Shown here: in pieces, positions 36,999-45,215 of the stretch | Layout of the letters: every line of letters begins with the position of its first letter | How positions within the stretch are numbered: position 1 is the stretch's first letter | Source: Anaerocolumna sp. | Lineage (GTDB): Bacteria > Bacillota > Clostridia > Lachnospirales > Lachnospiraceae | Direction: 5' to 3' | Assembly: GCA_029256725.1 (NCBI GenBank) | Contig: JAQSXJ010000012.1 | Coordinates: forward strand, 35,256-99,255 | Length of the DNA stretch: 64,000 nucleotides | Program-made: the position numbers and the translations under genes | Notes under the pieces: model-generated | The model's database searches: none | What the model saw: the letters and a program-made list of their open reading frames with translations, nothing else | What the model was told of the DNA's origin: nothing

Positions 36999-38294
36999 TT
37001 AAGCAATCTCATTGCTGTTCTTCTTCGATATTCTTTTCGTAATAGCTTTTCTGGGCTGGTTATCCTCTGTACTGATCAGTATTGGCTGATTACCGCCTTC
37101 AGCAGCTTCTTTTGTAATAAGGCATTTTAAAACCTGAGTATCTGTGGGGACTCTATACATAGAATCCATCATAACTGATTCCATAATAGCACGCAGACCT
37201 CTGGCACCTGTTTTTCTTTCAAGAGAACGTTTGGCAATTACACGAATTGCTTCATCCTCAAAGTCTAATTCCACCCCATCAAGCTCAAATAGTTTCTTAT
37301 ATTGCTTAATGATAGCATTCTTAGGTTCTGTAAGAATACGGACAAGGGTTTCCTCATCCAATGCATCCAAGGCCACATTAACAGGTACACGTCCAACGAA
37401 CTCTGGTATCAAACCGTATTTAACAAAATCCTGGGGCATTGCCTGACGGAATAATTCACCAATATTACCTTTGTTCTTCTCAGATATCGTGGCATTAAAT
37501 CCTATGGATTTCTGTCCGATTCTGCCCTCTACTATCTTCTCAAGGCCATCAAAGGCACCACCACAGATAAATAAGATATTTGTGGTATCAATCTGTATAA
37601 ACTCCTGATGAGGATGCTTTCTTCCTCCTTGAGGGGGTACGGAAGCAATGGTTCCTTCCAGAATCTTAAGAAGAGCCTGCTGTACACCTTCACCGGATAC
37701 ATCTCTTGTTATAGAGGTATTCTCGGATTTTCTTGTTATCTTATCGATTTCGTCAATATAGATAATACCATGCTCAGCTCTTTCAATATCAAATTCTGCT
37801 GCCTGAATAAGCTTTAGAAGTATGTTTTCTACGTCCTCACCAACGTAACCTGCTTCTGTTAGAGCAGTTGCATCTGCAATCGCAAAAGGTACGTTAATAA
37901 GCTTTGCCAGGGTTTGTGCAAGGAAAGTTTTACCGGAACCGGTAGGTCCTACCATAAGGATATTGCTCTTTTGCAGTTCCACATCCAAGTCTCTTCCGGC
38001 TAACACCCTCTTATAATGGTTATAAACGGATACCGCCAGGACTTTCTTTGCTTCCTCCTGTCCAATTACATACTGATCCAGAAAGGTCTTGATCTCTGTT
38101 GGCTTTAGTAAATTGATATCCGTATCGTGTACTTTATCATCGAATTCCTCTTCCACTATTTCAGAGCAGATTTCAATACACTCGTCACAAATATATACGT
38201 TACCTGGTCCAGCAATGAGCTTTCTTACCTGATCCTGTGTTTTATTACAAAAGGAACATCTTAATTGTTTTCTGTCATCGGTTCTGTTTGCCAC
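36999..38294 (-). CDS. clpX: ATP-dependent Clp protease ATP-binding subunit ClpX
   Basis: AAA+ unfoldase that feeds ClpP. The zinc-binding domain is [15 protein letters not shown] with a second pair YICDEC. Walker A is [15 protein letters not shown], Walker [11 protein letters not shown]. Later motifs are [13 protein letters not shown] ([11 protein letters not shown]) and the ClpP-binding IGF-type loop, seen as [10 protein letters not shown] (IGF tripeptide present). GTG 38294 ([13 protein letters not shown]) is taken as start because GGGAAAG lies three bases upstream and it matches family length; TTG 38306 is the alternative. It follows clpP by about 35 bases. Confidence 0.96.
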   Translation of the reverse strand: MANRTDDRKQLRCSFCNKTQDQVRKLIAGPGNVYICDECIEICSEIVEEEFDDKVHDTDINLLKPTEIKTFLDQYVIGQEEAKKVLAVSVYNHYKRVLAGRDLDVELQKSNILMVGPTGSGKTFLAQTLAKLINVPFAIADATALTEAGYVGEDVENILLKLIQAAEFDIERAEHGIIYIDEIDKITRKSENTSITRDVSGEGVQQALLKILEGTIASVPPQGGRKHPHQEFIQIDTTNILFICGGAFDGLEKIVEGRIGQKSIGFNATISEKNKGNIGELFRQAMPQDFVKYGLIPEFVGRVPVNVALDALDEETLVRILTEPKNAIIKQYKKLFELDGVELDFEDEAIRVIAKRSLERKTGARGLRAIMESVMMDSMYRVPTDTQVLKCLITKEAAEGGNQPILISTEDNQPRKAITKRISKKNSNEIA

Positions 38295-38329
38295 TCTCTT
38301 TCCCAACTCCCTTCTTCCAGCAAGTTATA

Positions 38330-38911
38330 TTACCGGCTTACGATAACATTGTCGATTAGACCGTAAGCTTTTGCTTCTTCAGCTGTCATATAATAATCTC
38401 TTTCTGTATCAACTTCGATAACTTCCAGAGGTTTTCCAGTATTAGCTGCCAGAATTTCATTTAATTTCTTCTTAGTCTTTAAGATATTTTCAGCAACAAT
38501 CTTAATGTCTGTAGCCTGACCTTTGGCACCGCCTGAAGGCTGGTGGATCATAACTTCAGCATTAGGCATAGCAAATCTCTTACCCTTAGCACCGCCGGCT
38601 AAGAGAAAAGCTCCCATACTGGCTGCCATACCCAGGCAGTAAGTAGATACATCGCACTTGATATAATTCATGGTATCATAAATCGCCATACCAGCTGTTA
38701 CGGAACCACCAGGGCTGTTTATATACAGATGAATATCTTTTCCGGGATCTTCAGACTCAAGGAATAATAACTGTGCCACAATAACACTGGCTGATACGTC
38801 AGTTACTTCCTCTCCTAAAAAGATGATTCTTTCTTTTAATAATCTTGAGTAAATATCGTAAGATCTTTCACCGCGGCTTGTCTGTTCAATGACATAAGGT
38901 ACTAAACTCAT
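38330..38911 (-). CDS. clpP: ATP-dependent Clp protease proteolytic subunit
   Basis: 193 residues. The catalytic serine lies in [11 protein letters not shown] (near 98), the histidine in MIHQPSGG (near 123), and the aspartate follows in [14 protein letters not shown]. The start ATG 38911 has GGGAG six bases upstream, and the ribosome binding site sits right after a perfect hairpin (see 38909-38949). Partner of ClpX downstream; trigger factor lies upstream, the common tig-clpP-clpX order. Confidence 0.97.
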   Translation of the reverse strand: MSLVPYVIEQTSRGERSYDIYSRLLKERIIFLGEEVTDVSASVIVAQLLFLESEDPGKDIHLYINSPGGSVTAGMAIYDTMNYIKCDVSTYCLGMAASMGAFLLAGGAKGKRFAMPNAEVMIHQPSGGAKGQATDIKIVAENILKTKKKLNEILAANTGKPLEVIEVDTERDYYMTAEEAKAYGLIDNVIVSR

Positions 38912-38949
38912 AGTTCGCTCCCATCTGCGTGCTTTAGCACGCGTATAAA
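38909..38949 (-). repeat. Hairpin-RBS cassette, copy B (clpP)
   Basis: GCGTGC-TAAA-GCACGC perfect 6-bp stem, then AGATGGGAGCGAACTATGA. It is nearly the same sequence and layout as 5133-5172 before an unrelated gene. Copy A has one stem mismatch. Confidence 0.65.
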
Positions 38950-38959
38950 ATCAGGAGGA

Positions 38960-39064
38960 GTGAAATTTATCTTTCACTCTAGCTCCCATTGTATGTCGCA
39001 TCTGCTTACAGATGTGGCACTGCCACAAATCAGGGTGTGAATTATGTATTTCAATAATTCACAC
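38960..39064 (-). promoter_or_regulatory. Run of hairpins between tig and clpP
   Basis: In the spacer, in transcript order: GTGTGAATTAT...ATAATTCACAC (11 bp, 39064-39035), TGTGGCA-G-TGCCACA (39027-39013), CTGTAAGCAG-type small stem, and GAGTGAAA...TTTCACTC. The clpP cassette hairpin follows. None has a clear T-run, so they are more likely RNA processing or stability elements than terminators. Confidence 0.5.
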
Positions 39065-39072
39065 TATCTGCT

Positions 39073-40362
39073 TTACTCTGCTACTACGGCTGTCTCTCCT
39101 ATCAGATCAACTGCCTTTTGTACGGCCATATCCATAATGATTTGTTCTTTCTCTTTCTCACCGATTAATTCTTTTAATTTATCAGCTTCCATCTTATAAT
39201 TCTCTGCCATCTGAGCAATTTCTTTCTCAAAAGCTTCATCGGCAATTACAATATTCTCTGCTTTAACAATTGCTTCTAATACCAGTCTTACCTGGATAGT
39301 CTTTAAAGCCTGAGGACGCATCTGTTCAAAAAGCTGTTCGCTGTTTGTGCCTGTAAACTGGAAGTACTGTTCAACAGTAAGTCCCTGAGACTGAATTCTC
39401 TGAGCGAAATCGTCTGCCATCTGTCTTACCTGTGTATCAATCATAGCATCCGGAATATCCATCTGTGCATTCTCGATAATTTTATCGATTGCTTTATCTT
39501 CCTTTGCACTCTTAGCTTCTTTTTCTTTCTTGTCCTTTAATTTAGCCTGAATGTCGGTTTTGTATTCCTCTAATGTATCAAATTCAGAAACATCCTGTGC
39601 AAAATCATCATCTGCAGCAGGTAATTCTTTCGCTTTGATCTCTTTTACGGTAACCTTAAATAAAGCAGGCTTACCTGCCAGTTCAGCTGCATGGTATTCA
39701 GCGGGGAAAGTTACGTTAACTTCTACTTCTTCTCCGATATTCTTACCAATTAACTGGTCTTCAAATGTGTCAATAAAAGAATGAGAACCGATTGTTAAAG
39801 CATAGTCCTCAGCCTTTCCGCCTTCAAAAGGAACTCCGTCAACAGATCCCTCAAAGTTGATAACAGTCTCATCTTTATCTGCAACAGGTCTGTCAGTTAC
39901 AGTTACGATTCTTGCATTCTGGTCTCTTACTTTGTCAAGCTCTGCGGTTATATCTTCCTCTGTTACTTCTGCTGAAGGAACTTCAACAGCGATACCCTTG
40001 TAATCACCAAGTGTTACTTCAGGCTTAAGAGCAACTTCTGCAGTGAAGATAAAAGCCTTACCTTTTTCAATCTGTGTTACATCGATCTCAGGTCTGGATA
40101 CAAGTGTAAGACCGCTTTCTTCAACAGCTTTCTCATATGCATCAGGAATAATAATATTTGCAGCATCTTCATAGAAAACGCCGGAACCGTACATCTTCTC
40201 TATAATAGAACGAGGGGCTTTACCCTTACGGAAACCTTGTATATTAAATTTTCCTTTATTTTTGGCATAAGCTTTCTCAAGAGCTGTGTCGAATTCCTCT
40301 GCAGCAGTTTCAATGGTAAGCTTTACCATGTTTTTCTCTAATTTTTCTACCTGTAAACTCAT
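39073..40362 (-). CDS. tig: Trigger factor (ribosome-bound chaperone, peptidyl-prolyl isomerase)
   Basis: 429 residues. The N-terminal ribosome-binding domain contains FNIQGFRKGKAPRSIIEKMYG, the family signature. The FKBP-like isomerase domain covers about residues 150-245 (FEGSVDGVPFEGGKAEDY, NVTFPAEYHAAELAGK). The C-terminal helical domain follows. ATG 40362 follows AAGGAGG by nine bases. A promoter is seen at 40448-40476, so tig begins the chaperone/protease group. Confidence 0.96.
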   Translation of the reverse strand: MSLQVEKLEKNMVKLTIETAAEEFDTALEKAYAKNKGKFNIQGFRKGKAPRSIIEKMYGSGVFYEDAANIIIPDAYEKAVEESGLTLVSRPEIDVTQIEKGKAFIFTAEVALKPEVTLGDYKGIAVEVPSAEVTEEDITAELDKVRDQNARIVTVTDRPVADKDETVINFEGSVDGVPFEGGKAEDYALTIGSHSFIDTFEDQLIGKNIGEEVEVNVTFPAEYHAAELAGKPALFKVTVKEIKAKELPAADDDFAQDVSEFDTLEEYKTDIQAKLKDKKEKEAKSAKEDKAIDKIIENAQMDIPDAMIDTQVRQMADDFAQRIQSQGLTVEQYFQFTGTNSEQLFEQMRPQALKTIQVRLVLEAIVKAENIVIADEAFEKEIAQMAENYKMEADKLKELIGEKEKEQIIMDMAVQKAVDLIGETAVVAE

Positions 40363-40447
40363 TTAAAATTTCCTCCTTAAAATATGTGAAACTATATTAC
40401 GCTTATCACGCATATTGTATAACTTCCCATTTTGACGATTTGACATT

Positions 40448-40476
40448 AGTATATTATATCATAGGTAATCTGTAAA
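40448..40476 (-). promoter_or_regulatory. Promoter of tig
   Basis: TTTACA at 40476-40471, 17-base spacer, TATACT at 40453-40448 on the minus strand, about 80 bases before the tig start. No CIRCE or CtsR-like repeat is evident. Confidence 0.6.
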
Positions 40477-40504
40477 TACCATATTTTTTTAATGGAAGCA
40501 GTAT

Positions 40505-41854
40505 CTACTTTTCTATTATATGTCCTTGACTTTTTAATTTGTCTACGATCATATTAACGTATTTTTCGCACTCTTTCGTTGTAGGCGCTTCTACCATAAC
40601 GCGAAGTACAGGTTCTGTACCGCTTTCTCTGACCAGAATTCTGCCATTATCCCCTAATTCTTCTGTTACTTTTGCTACTGCCTTTACGATTTCAAGGTCT
40701 TCTCTGGCTGTCTTTTTATTATTGACACGAACATTTTCTAATATCTGAGGATAGATCTGGACTTCTTTGATAAGGTCGGAAAGTTTGGTTTTGTTTTCTA
40801 AGATGACCTCCATAATCTTTAAAGACGTAAGGATTCCATCACCTGTTGTGGCATGTTTGCTGAAAATAATATGACCGGATTGCTCTCCGCCTATAGAATG
40901 GCCGTTCTCCATCATATTCTCAAACACATATTTATCACCTACTGTTGTTTTCTCATAAGCGATTCCCTTTTCCTCAAGAGCTTTATAAAGTCCCAGATTA
41001 CTCATAATGGTGGTTACTACGGTATTATTATTTAACTCTTTGTTTTTCTTCATATCAACGGCACAAACATATAAAATTAGGTCTCCGTCAATAATATTGC
41101 CTTTATCGTCTATGGCTAAACATCGATCAGCATCACCGTCATAGGCAAATCCCACATCCAGGTTGTTTTCCAAGACGTATTTGCGCAGATGCTCCATATG
41201 GGTAGAGCCACAATCTTTATTGATATTAAGACCATTTGGTTCATTGCTGATTACATAAGTCTTTGCCCCCAGTGCATCAAATACTCCTTTGGCAATGGAG
41301 TAGGCAGAACCATTGGCACAATCAAGCCCCACCTTCATATTCTTAAAGGAATTGGCTACAAGGGAAATCAAATACCCGATGTAACGATTTCTTCCATTTA
41401 CATAGTCAGTGGTTCTTCCAATGTTATCTTTGGTTGCATAGGGTATTTCCTCTCCTTTTCCGTCTATGTAATTCTCAATAAGTTCTTCCACTTCACCTTC
41501 CAGTTTGTATCCCAGTCCGTTTATTATCTTGATTCCGTTATCATAATAAGGATTATGACTTGCAGATATCATGATACCACAGTCAAAATCTTCGCTGCGG
41601 ACAACATAGGATACACTGGGTGTGGTGGTTACATGTAAAAGATATGCGTCCGCACCGCTGGCTGTCAGACCCGCAACTAATGAATATTCAAGCATGTAAC
41701 TGGAACGTCTGGTGTCTTTTCCGATTACAATTCTGGCTTTATGTTCTTTGCCGTAATAATAACCTAAAAATCTACCTACTTTATAAGCATGCTCTACCGT
41801 TAAATCAATATTTGCTTCACCTCTGAAACCATCAGTACCGAAATATTTTCCCAT
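40505..41854 (-). CDS. glmM: Phosphoglucosamine mutase
   Basis: Converts glucosamine-6-phosphate to glucosamine-1-phosphate for UDP-GlcNAc and peptidoglycan. N-terminus MGKYFGTDGFRGEAN; phosphoserine loop GIMISASHNPYYDNGIK (near residue 100); metal-binding DGDADRC (near 240); substrate loop GGEQSGHII; phosphate-binding RESGTEPVLRVM at the end. 449 residues is standard. No glmS ribozyme-like or other known leader is recognised upstream. It seems to be transcribed alone. Confidence 0.96.
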   Translation of the reverse strand: MGKYFGTDGFRGEANIDLTVEHAYKVGRFLGYYYGKEHKARIVIGKDTRRSSYMLEYSLVAGLTASGADAYLLHVTTTPSVSYVVRSEDFDCGIMISASHNPYYDNGIKIINGLGYKLEGEVEELIENYIDGKGEEIPYATKDNIGRTTDYVNGRNRYIGYLISLVANSFKNMKVGLDCANGSAYSIAKGVFDALGAKTYVISNEPNGLNINKDCGSTHMEHLRKYVLENNLDVGFAYDGDADRCLAIDDKGNIIDGDLILYVCAVDMKKNKELNNNTVVTTIMSNLGLYKALEEKGIAYEKTTVGDKYVFENMMENGHSIGGEQSGHIIFSKHATTGDGILTSLKIMEVILENKTKLSDLIKEVQIYPQILENVRVNNKKTAREDLEIVKAVAKVTEELGDNGRILVRESGTEPVLRVMVEAPTTKECEKYVNMIVDKLKSQGHIIEK

Positions 41855-41874
41855 GTTTTTACCCTATAGCTTCG

Positions 41875-42222
41875 GTCAGGATGATACCTGCCTGCTACCC
41901 TTTCTTTTTCTATTCTAATATGCAATTTTGTACCAGGTTATATTATAGGAATACAATGCGCTTCCCATAATCAGATGCACAGCAGCCAAAAATCGCTGCC
42001 TTTTATCAGAAATTTGGAAAAGCAATTTTCTAATAAGGTATATTATATGAACTTAATCAACTTATATATGTAATGTTCTTATATCCAAAGTATAACCTGC
42101 TTGGGCTTTATGCAGTCCAGAAACGATTGTATCATAACCAATTGTCATGCGCAAGTCATAGCGGATACTATATAATATGAGTCTTTTTATGTTCCTGTGT
42201 TTGTTTTATAATTTTCGATAAA
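41875..42222. other. Intergenic, glmM leader
   Basis: About 350 AT-rich bases. A -10-like TATAAT with TTATGG 17 bases upstream (minus strand, near 41946-41974) could serve glmM. A small stem GCAGC-CAAAAATC-GCTGC lies near 41994. No frame and no riboswitch class recognised. Confidence 0.4.
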
Positions 42223-42293
42223 AAAACATCATCTTATATGTATGACTGTTATTGCTTATAAAGCAGAAGGTCATATATATTAGATGATGTTTT
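42223..42293 (-). terminator. Terminator of the spore protein gene
   Basis: A 24-bp arm pair with two mismatches (AAAACATCATCT... / ...AGATGATGTTTT) and a run of seven T on the minus strand. A/T runs on both sides make it bidirectional. Confidence 0.85.
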
Positions 42294-42365
42294 ATTCCTG
42301 CGGCCTATGGCAGCTAAAAGGCATCTGTCTTATAGTTTAAGCCGACGGTGACTTTTTCTTAGAAA

Positions 42366-42590
42366 TTAGAAAGAACCGCTCTGACCGGACATGGATTCTT
42401 CCTGTCTCTTGATCATACGTCTAACCATTTCTCCACCTACAGAACCATTCTGAGCACTGGTTAAATCTCCGTTGTAACCTTGTTTTAAAGGTACTCCAAT
42501 TTCAGAAGCAACCTCCATTTTAAATCTGTCAAGTGCTTCTCTAGCCTGAGGAACTTCTGATCTGTTTGATCCGCTGTTATTACTTGCCAT
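42366..42590 (-). CDS. Alpha/beta-type small acid-soluble spore protein
   Basis: 74 residues. The germination-protease site region is ALDRFKMEVASEIGV and the second DNA-binding motif is YNGDLTSAQNGSVGGEMVRRM; both are diagnostic. It binds and protects spore DNA. ATG 42590 has GGAGG nine bases upstream. It should be under sigma-G, but I could not place a convincing sigma-G promoter. It shows that the organism descends from spore formers. Confidence 0.96.
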   Translation of the reverse strand: MASNNSGSNRSEVPQAREALDRFKMEVASEIGVPLKQGYNGDLTSAQNGSVGGEMVRRMIKRQEESMSGQSGSF

Positions 42591-42814
42591 AAAATTTCAC
42601 CTCCGAAATTATTAGATAATTCTTTATTAGGGTTTATCCCTTGTTTTCGATGACCGCTCTGTATGAATCAATCATCGTAGTAATATTGTTATCAATATTT
42701 CTAAAATTATTATGGTAAGTTGTGGAAAGGATTTTTCGGACTAATTGTCGGACTATCTGTCCTAATAGAAGCATATACTATAGAAAACAAATTTAACGGT
42801 ATAGCGTAATTCAT

Positions 42815-44125
42815 ATGGAAAACATTTTGACTATTATCTCAAACGTAAATCACCTGCTTTGGAGCGGACCTATGCTGTTCCTTTTATTAGCCACTCACCT
42901 GTTTCTGACATTTCGCCTTAAATTCATTCAAAAAAAAGTATTTAAAGGTATCCGTCTTTCAACCAAATCCTCTGACGATGAAAAGGGGCAGACCAGCAGC
43001 TTTGCAGCTCTTACTACTACACTGGCAGCAACCCTCGGTATTGGAAATATCGTCGGTGTCTCCACTGCTGTTGCATTTGGTGGTCCAGGAGCTATTCTCT
43101 GGATTTGGTTAACAGGTGTTCTTGGAATGGCTACAACATACGCAGAGTGTTATCTGGGTATTCGTTTTCGTAAGCTTGCAAAGGATGGCACCTATTCCGG
43201 CGGTCCTATGTATGTTCTGGAACATGGTCTTAAATCAAAGGGGATGGCTGTACTATACGCTTTTCTAACCCTTGCGGCCTCTTATGGAGTTGGCTGTTCT
43301 ACTCAGGCTAATTCTATTACCAATGTTACCAGTTCACTTTGGCACTTCTCACCTTATGTAGTTGGAATCGTGGTTGCAGTTATAACCGGACTCGTAATTC
43401 TTGGTGGTATTGAATCCATCGGCAATCTATGCAAAAAACTGGTTCCTGCCATGGGTGCTTTCTACATATTGGCCTGTTTGGTTTTAGTTTATCTAAACCG
43501 TGATTATGTTATGCCTGCTATTACTCTTATATTTCGCTCAGCTTTCCTTCCCAGTGCTGTAGCCGGAGGCTTCATAGGAAGCACAATCAAAACAGCTGCC
43601 AGGTATGGTATCGCCAGAGGTTTATTTTCAAATGAAGCAGGTATTGGTACCGCTGCTATTGCAGCTTCCAGTGCCAGAACTGACAATCCACATAATCAGG
43701 CACTGGTATCCATGAGCGCTACTTTCTGGGATACTGTAGTCATGTGCGGAGTCACTGGAATTGTTATCGTAGCAAATATATTAAAAAACCCGGCATCCAT
43801 TGAAGGATTACCGGCTTCTGATCTTACAACTGCTGCTTTTATGCAGCTGCCCTATGGGGAATACATACTTGGCTTTTCCATCATTGCTTTTGCTCTTGCC
43901 ACTTTAATCGGCTGGTCTTACTTTGGTGAAAAGGCAGTGGTATATCTCTTCGGAAAAGAAGGAATCGGCACCTATAAATTATGTTACATTGTAATGATTT
44001 TTATTGGTGCCGTTTTATCCCTTGAATTTGTATGGCAATTATCCGACCTGATTAATGCTCTTATGATATTACCAAACGTGCTTACCTTATGGATACTGAG
44101 AAAAGAAATCAAAGATACTGAATAG
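42815..44125 (+). CDS. AGCS family sodium:alanine symporter
   Basis: 436-residue membrane protein importing alanine or glycine with sodium. About ten hydrophobic helices. Signature segments: TTLAATLGIGNIVGVSTAVAFG-type region (residues 67-88), GPGAILWIWLTGVLGMATTY, GTYSGGPMYVLEHGL and ARGLFSNEAGIGTAAIAA. The start ATG has no strong ribosome binding site. Its stop overlaps the convergent DJ-1-like gene by 17 bases. Confidence 0.92.
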   Translation: MENILTIISNVNHLLWSGPMLFLLLATHLFLTFRLKFIQKKVFKGIRLSTKSSDDEKGQTSSFAALTTTLAATLGIGNIVGVSTAVAFGGPGAILWIWLTGVLGMATTYAECYLGIRFRKLAKDGTYSGGPMYVLEHGLKSKGMAVLYAFLTLAASYGVGCSTQANSITNVTSSLWHFSPYVVGIVVAVITGLVILGGIESIGNLCKKLVPAMGAFYILACLVLVYLNRDYVMPAITLIFRSAFLPSAVAGGFIGSTIKTAARYGIARGLFSNEAGIGTAAIAASSARTDNPHNQALVSMSATFWDTVVMCGVTGIVIVANILKNPASIEGLPASDLTTAAFMQLPYGEYILGFSIIAFALATLIGWSYFGEKAVVYLFGKEGIGTYKLCYIVMIFIGAVLSLEFVWQLSDLINALMILPNVLTLWILRKEIKDTE

Positions 44126-44634
44126 TCTTACCAATTTTCTCAGCAGTCTCCTTATCCTTTAAGAACTGTATTATTTCCAGTGAAAAGTCAATTGCAGTAC
44201 CCATTCCTTTACCGGTTATGATATTTCCGTCCGTCATTGCCTTAAGCCCCGTAGGGTTGGCGCCAAGAAGCTTGTCTTCAAAACCCGGAAAACAGGTTAC
44301 GGATTTCCCTTTTAACAAACCCTGTTCTCCCAGAATGCTGGGAGCAGCACAAATAGCAGCCAATGCCTTGTCTTCCTCTCTGAATTGTTTTAACAGATTA
44401 ACAAGGCCTTCGTGAGCTGCCAGATTCTTCGTTCCAGGCATTCCTCCCGGTAGTACCAGCATATCTGCATCTTTATAATCGTATCCTTCAAATAGCCCGT
44501 CAGCCTTCACCTCAATATTATGTGCGCCTGCAACTGCCTCATTTGCGGTAATTGAGACAGTAGTTATTTCAATTTCTGCACGACGCAGCATATCTACCAC
44601 TGTTAAGCCTTCGATTTCCTCAAATTAAGCACCA
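44109..44634 (-). pseudogene. DJ-1/PfpI family protein, N-terminus disrupted
   Basis: From GTG 44600 the frame gives 163 residues: LVLPGGMPGTKNL, the nucleophile elbow AAICAAPSILGEQG with the reactive cysteine, and ITGKGMGTAIDF. Intact relatives begin with about 20 more residues of the form VLVxLAxGFEEIEGLTVVD. Here FEEIEGLTVVD is present in frame just upstream but follows a stop. The preceding VLVL is in another frame, as if about ten bases had been lost. The conserved early glutamate of the active site could be supplied only by the part before GTG 44600, so the protein is probably inactive. Confidence 0.65.
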
Positions 44635-44725
44635 GTACTGACTTACATAAATTTCAACTAAAGCTTTAAGACTAAAAAACCGATATCTATAATAGTTCTA
44701 CTGAATCTTATTTCAGAAAGGATAA

Positions 44726-44911
44726 GTGAAAAATATGGATATCGCACAATTATCATATTCTTTAGCACTGCAAAATACCGCTACCGCATATAGTTTTGCC
44801 GTTATGAATCTATCTATGGATACGGTTGAAACTGCAGGAGATGGAATCGTTAAAATGATGGAAAGCTCCGTAACTCCCAATGTTGGCGGTAATATTGACA
44901 TTAAGTTATAG
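44726..44911 (+). CDS. YjfB family protein (putative motility-associated)
   Basis: 58-61 residues. MDIAQLSYSLALQNTA and the ending NVGGNIDIKL match the YjfB family, small proteins found mostly in motile Firmicutes with unknown biochemical role. The start is GTG 44726, four bases after AGAAAGG; ATG 44735, the family-typical MDIA start, is 12 bases after GGA. It has its own terminator and no linked flagellar gene here. Confidence 0.8.
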   Translation: MKNMDIAQLSYSLALQNTATAYSFAVMNLSMDTVETAGDGIVKMMESSVTPNVGGNIDIKL

Positions 44912-44938
44912 TATAAGATACTATTTCTTAATTACATA

Positions 44939-44977
44939 AAAACATCTGTAGCCCAAGGGTTTTACAGATGTTTTTTA
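44939..44977 (+). terminator. Terminator of the YjfB gene
   Basis: AAAACATCTGTA / TACAGATGTTTT stem (12 bp) followed by T residues on the plus strand, about 30 bases after the stop. Confidence 0.9.
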
Positions 44978-45148
44978 TGTACTGACTATTATAGCACTAT
45001 TCTGATAATTCTTCGCATTATACTACTATTCCTCAAATTTTCCCGTGAATATAATAATCATTAATCAGGAATTTCTGTGTTAATTTTCCACGATATTTTC
45101 TAAAATATACATGGATAATTCCAAACGACTATAGGAAAGGAGCCAAGT

Positions 45149-45202
45149 ATGCCATACAGAATGTTATCTGCATGCAGAATATTACTATCGGCATACTCGT
45201 AA
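45149..45202 (+). CDS. Possible 17-residue leader peptide in front of ddl
   Basis: AAAGGAG lies six bases before ATG 45149, a much better site than any before ddl itself. It reads MPYRMLSACRILLSAYS and stops 13 bases before the ddl ATG. The same segment is a palindrome: AGTATGCC...GGCATACT outer arms and TCTGCATGCAGA centre (about 45147-45196). Either a leader frame or a palindrome inserted between ribosome binding site and gene. Confidence 0.4.
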   Translation: MPYRMLSACRILLSAYS

Positions 45203-45215
45203 ATGTTGAAGTATT

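Noticed and set aside
41860..42220. glmS-type ribozyme or other riboswitch before glmM
   Set aside because: No ribozyme core is recognisable, and the gene is glmM, not glmS.
43504..43686. Antisense frame in the alanine symporter
   Set aside because: Shadow of the symporter coding sequence; no independent support.
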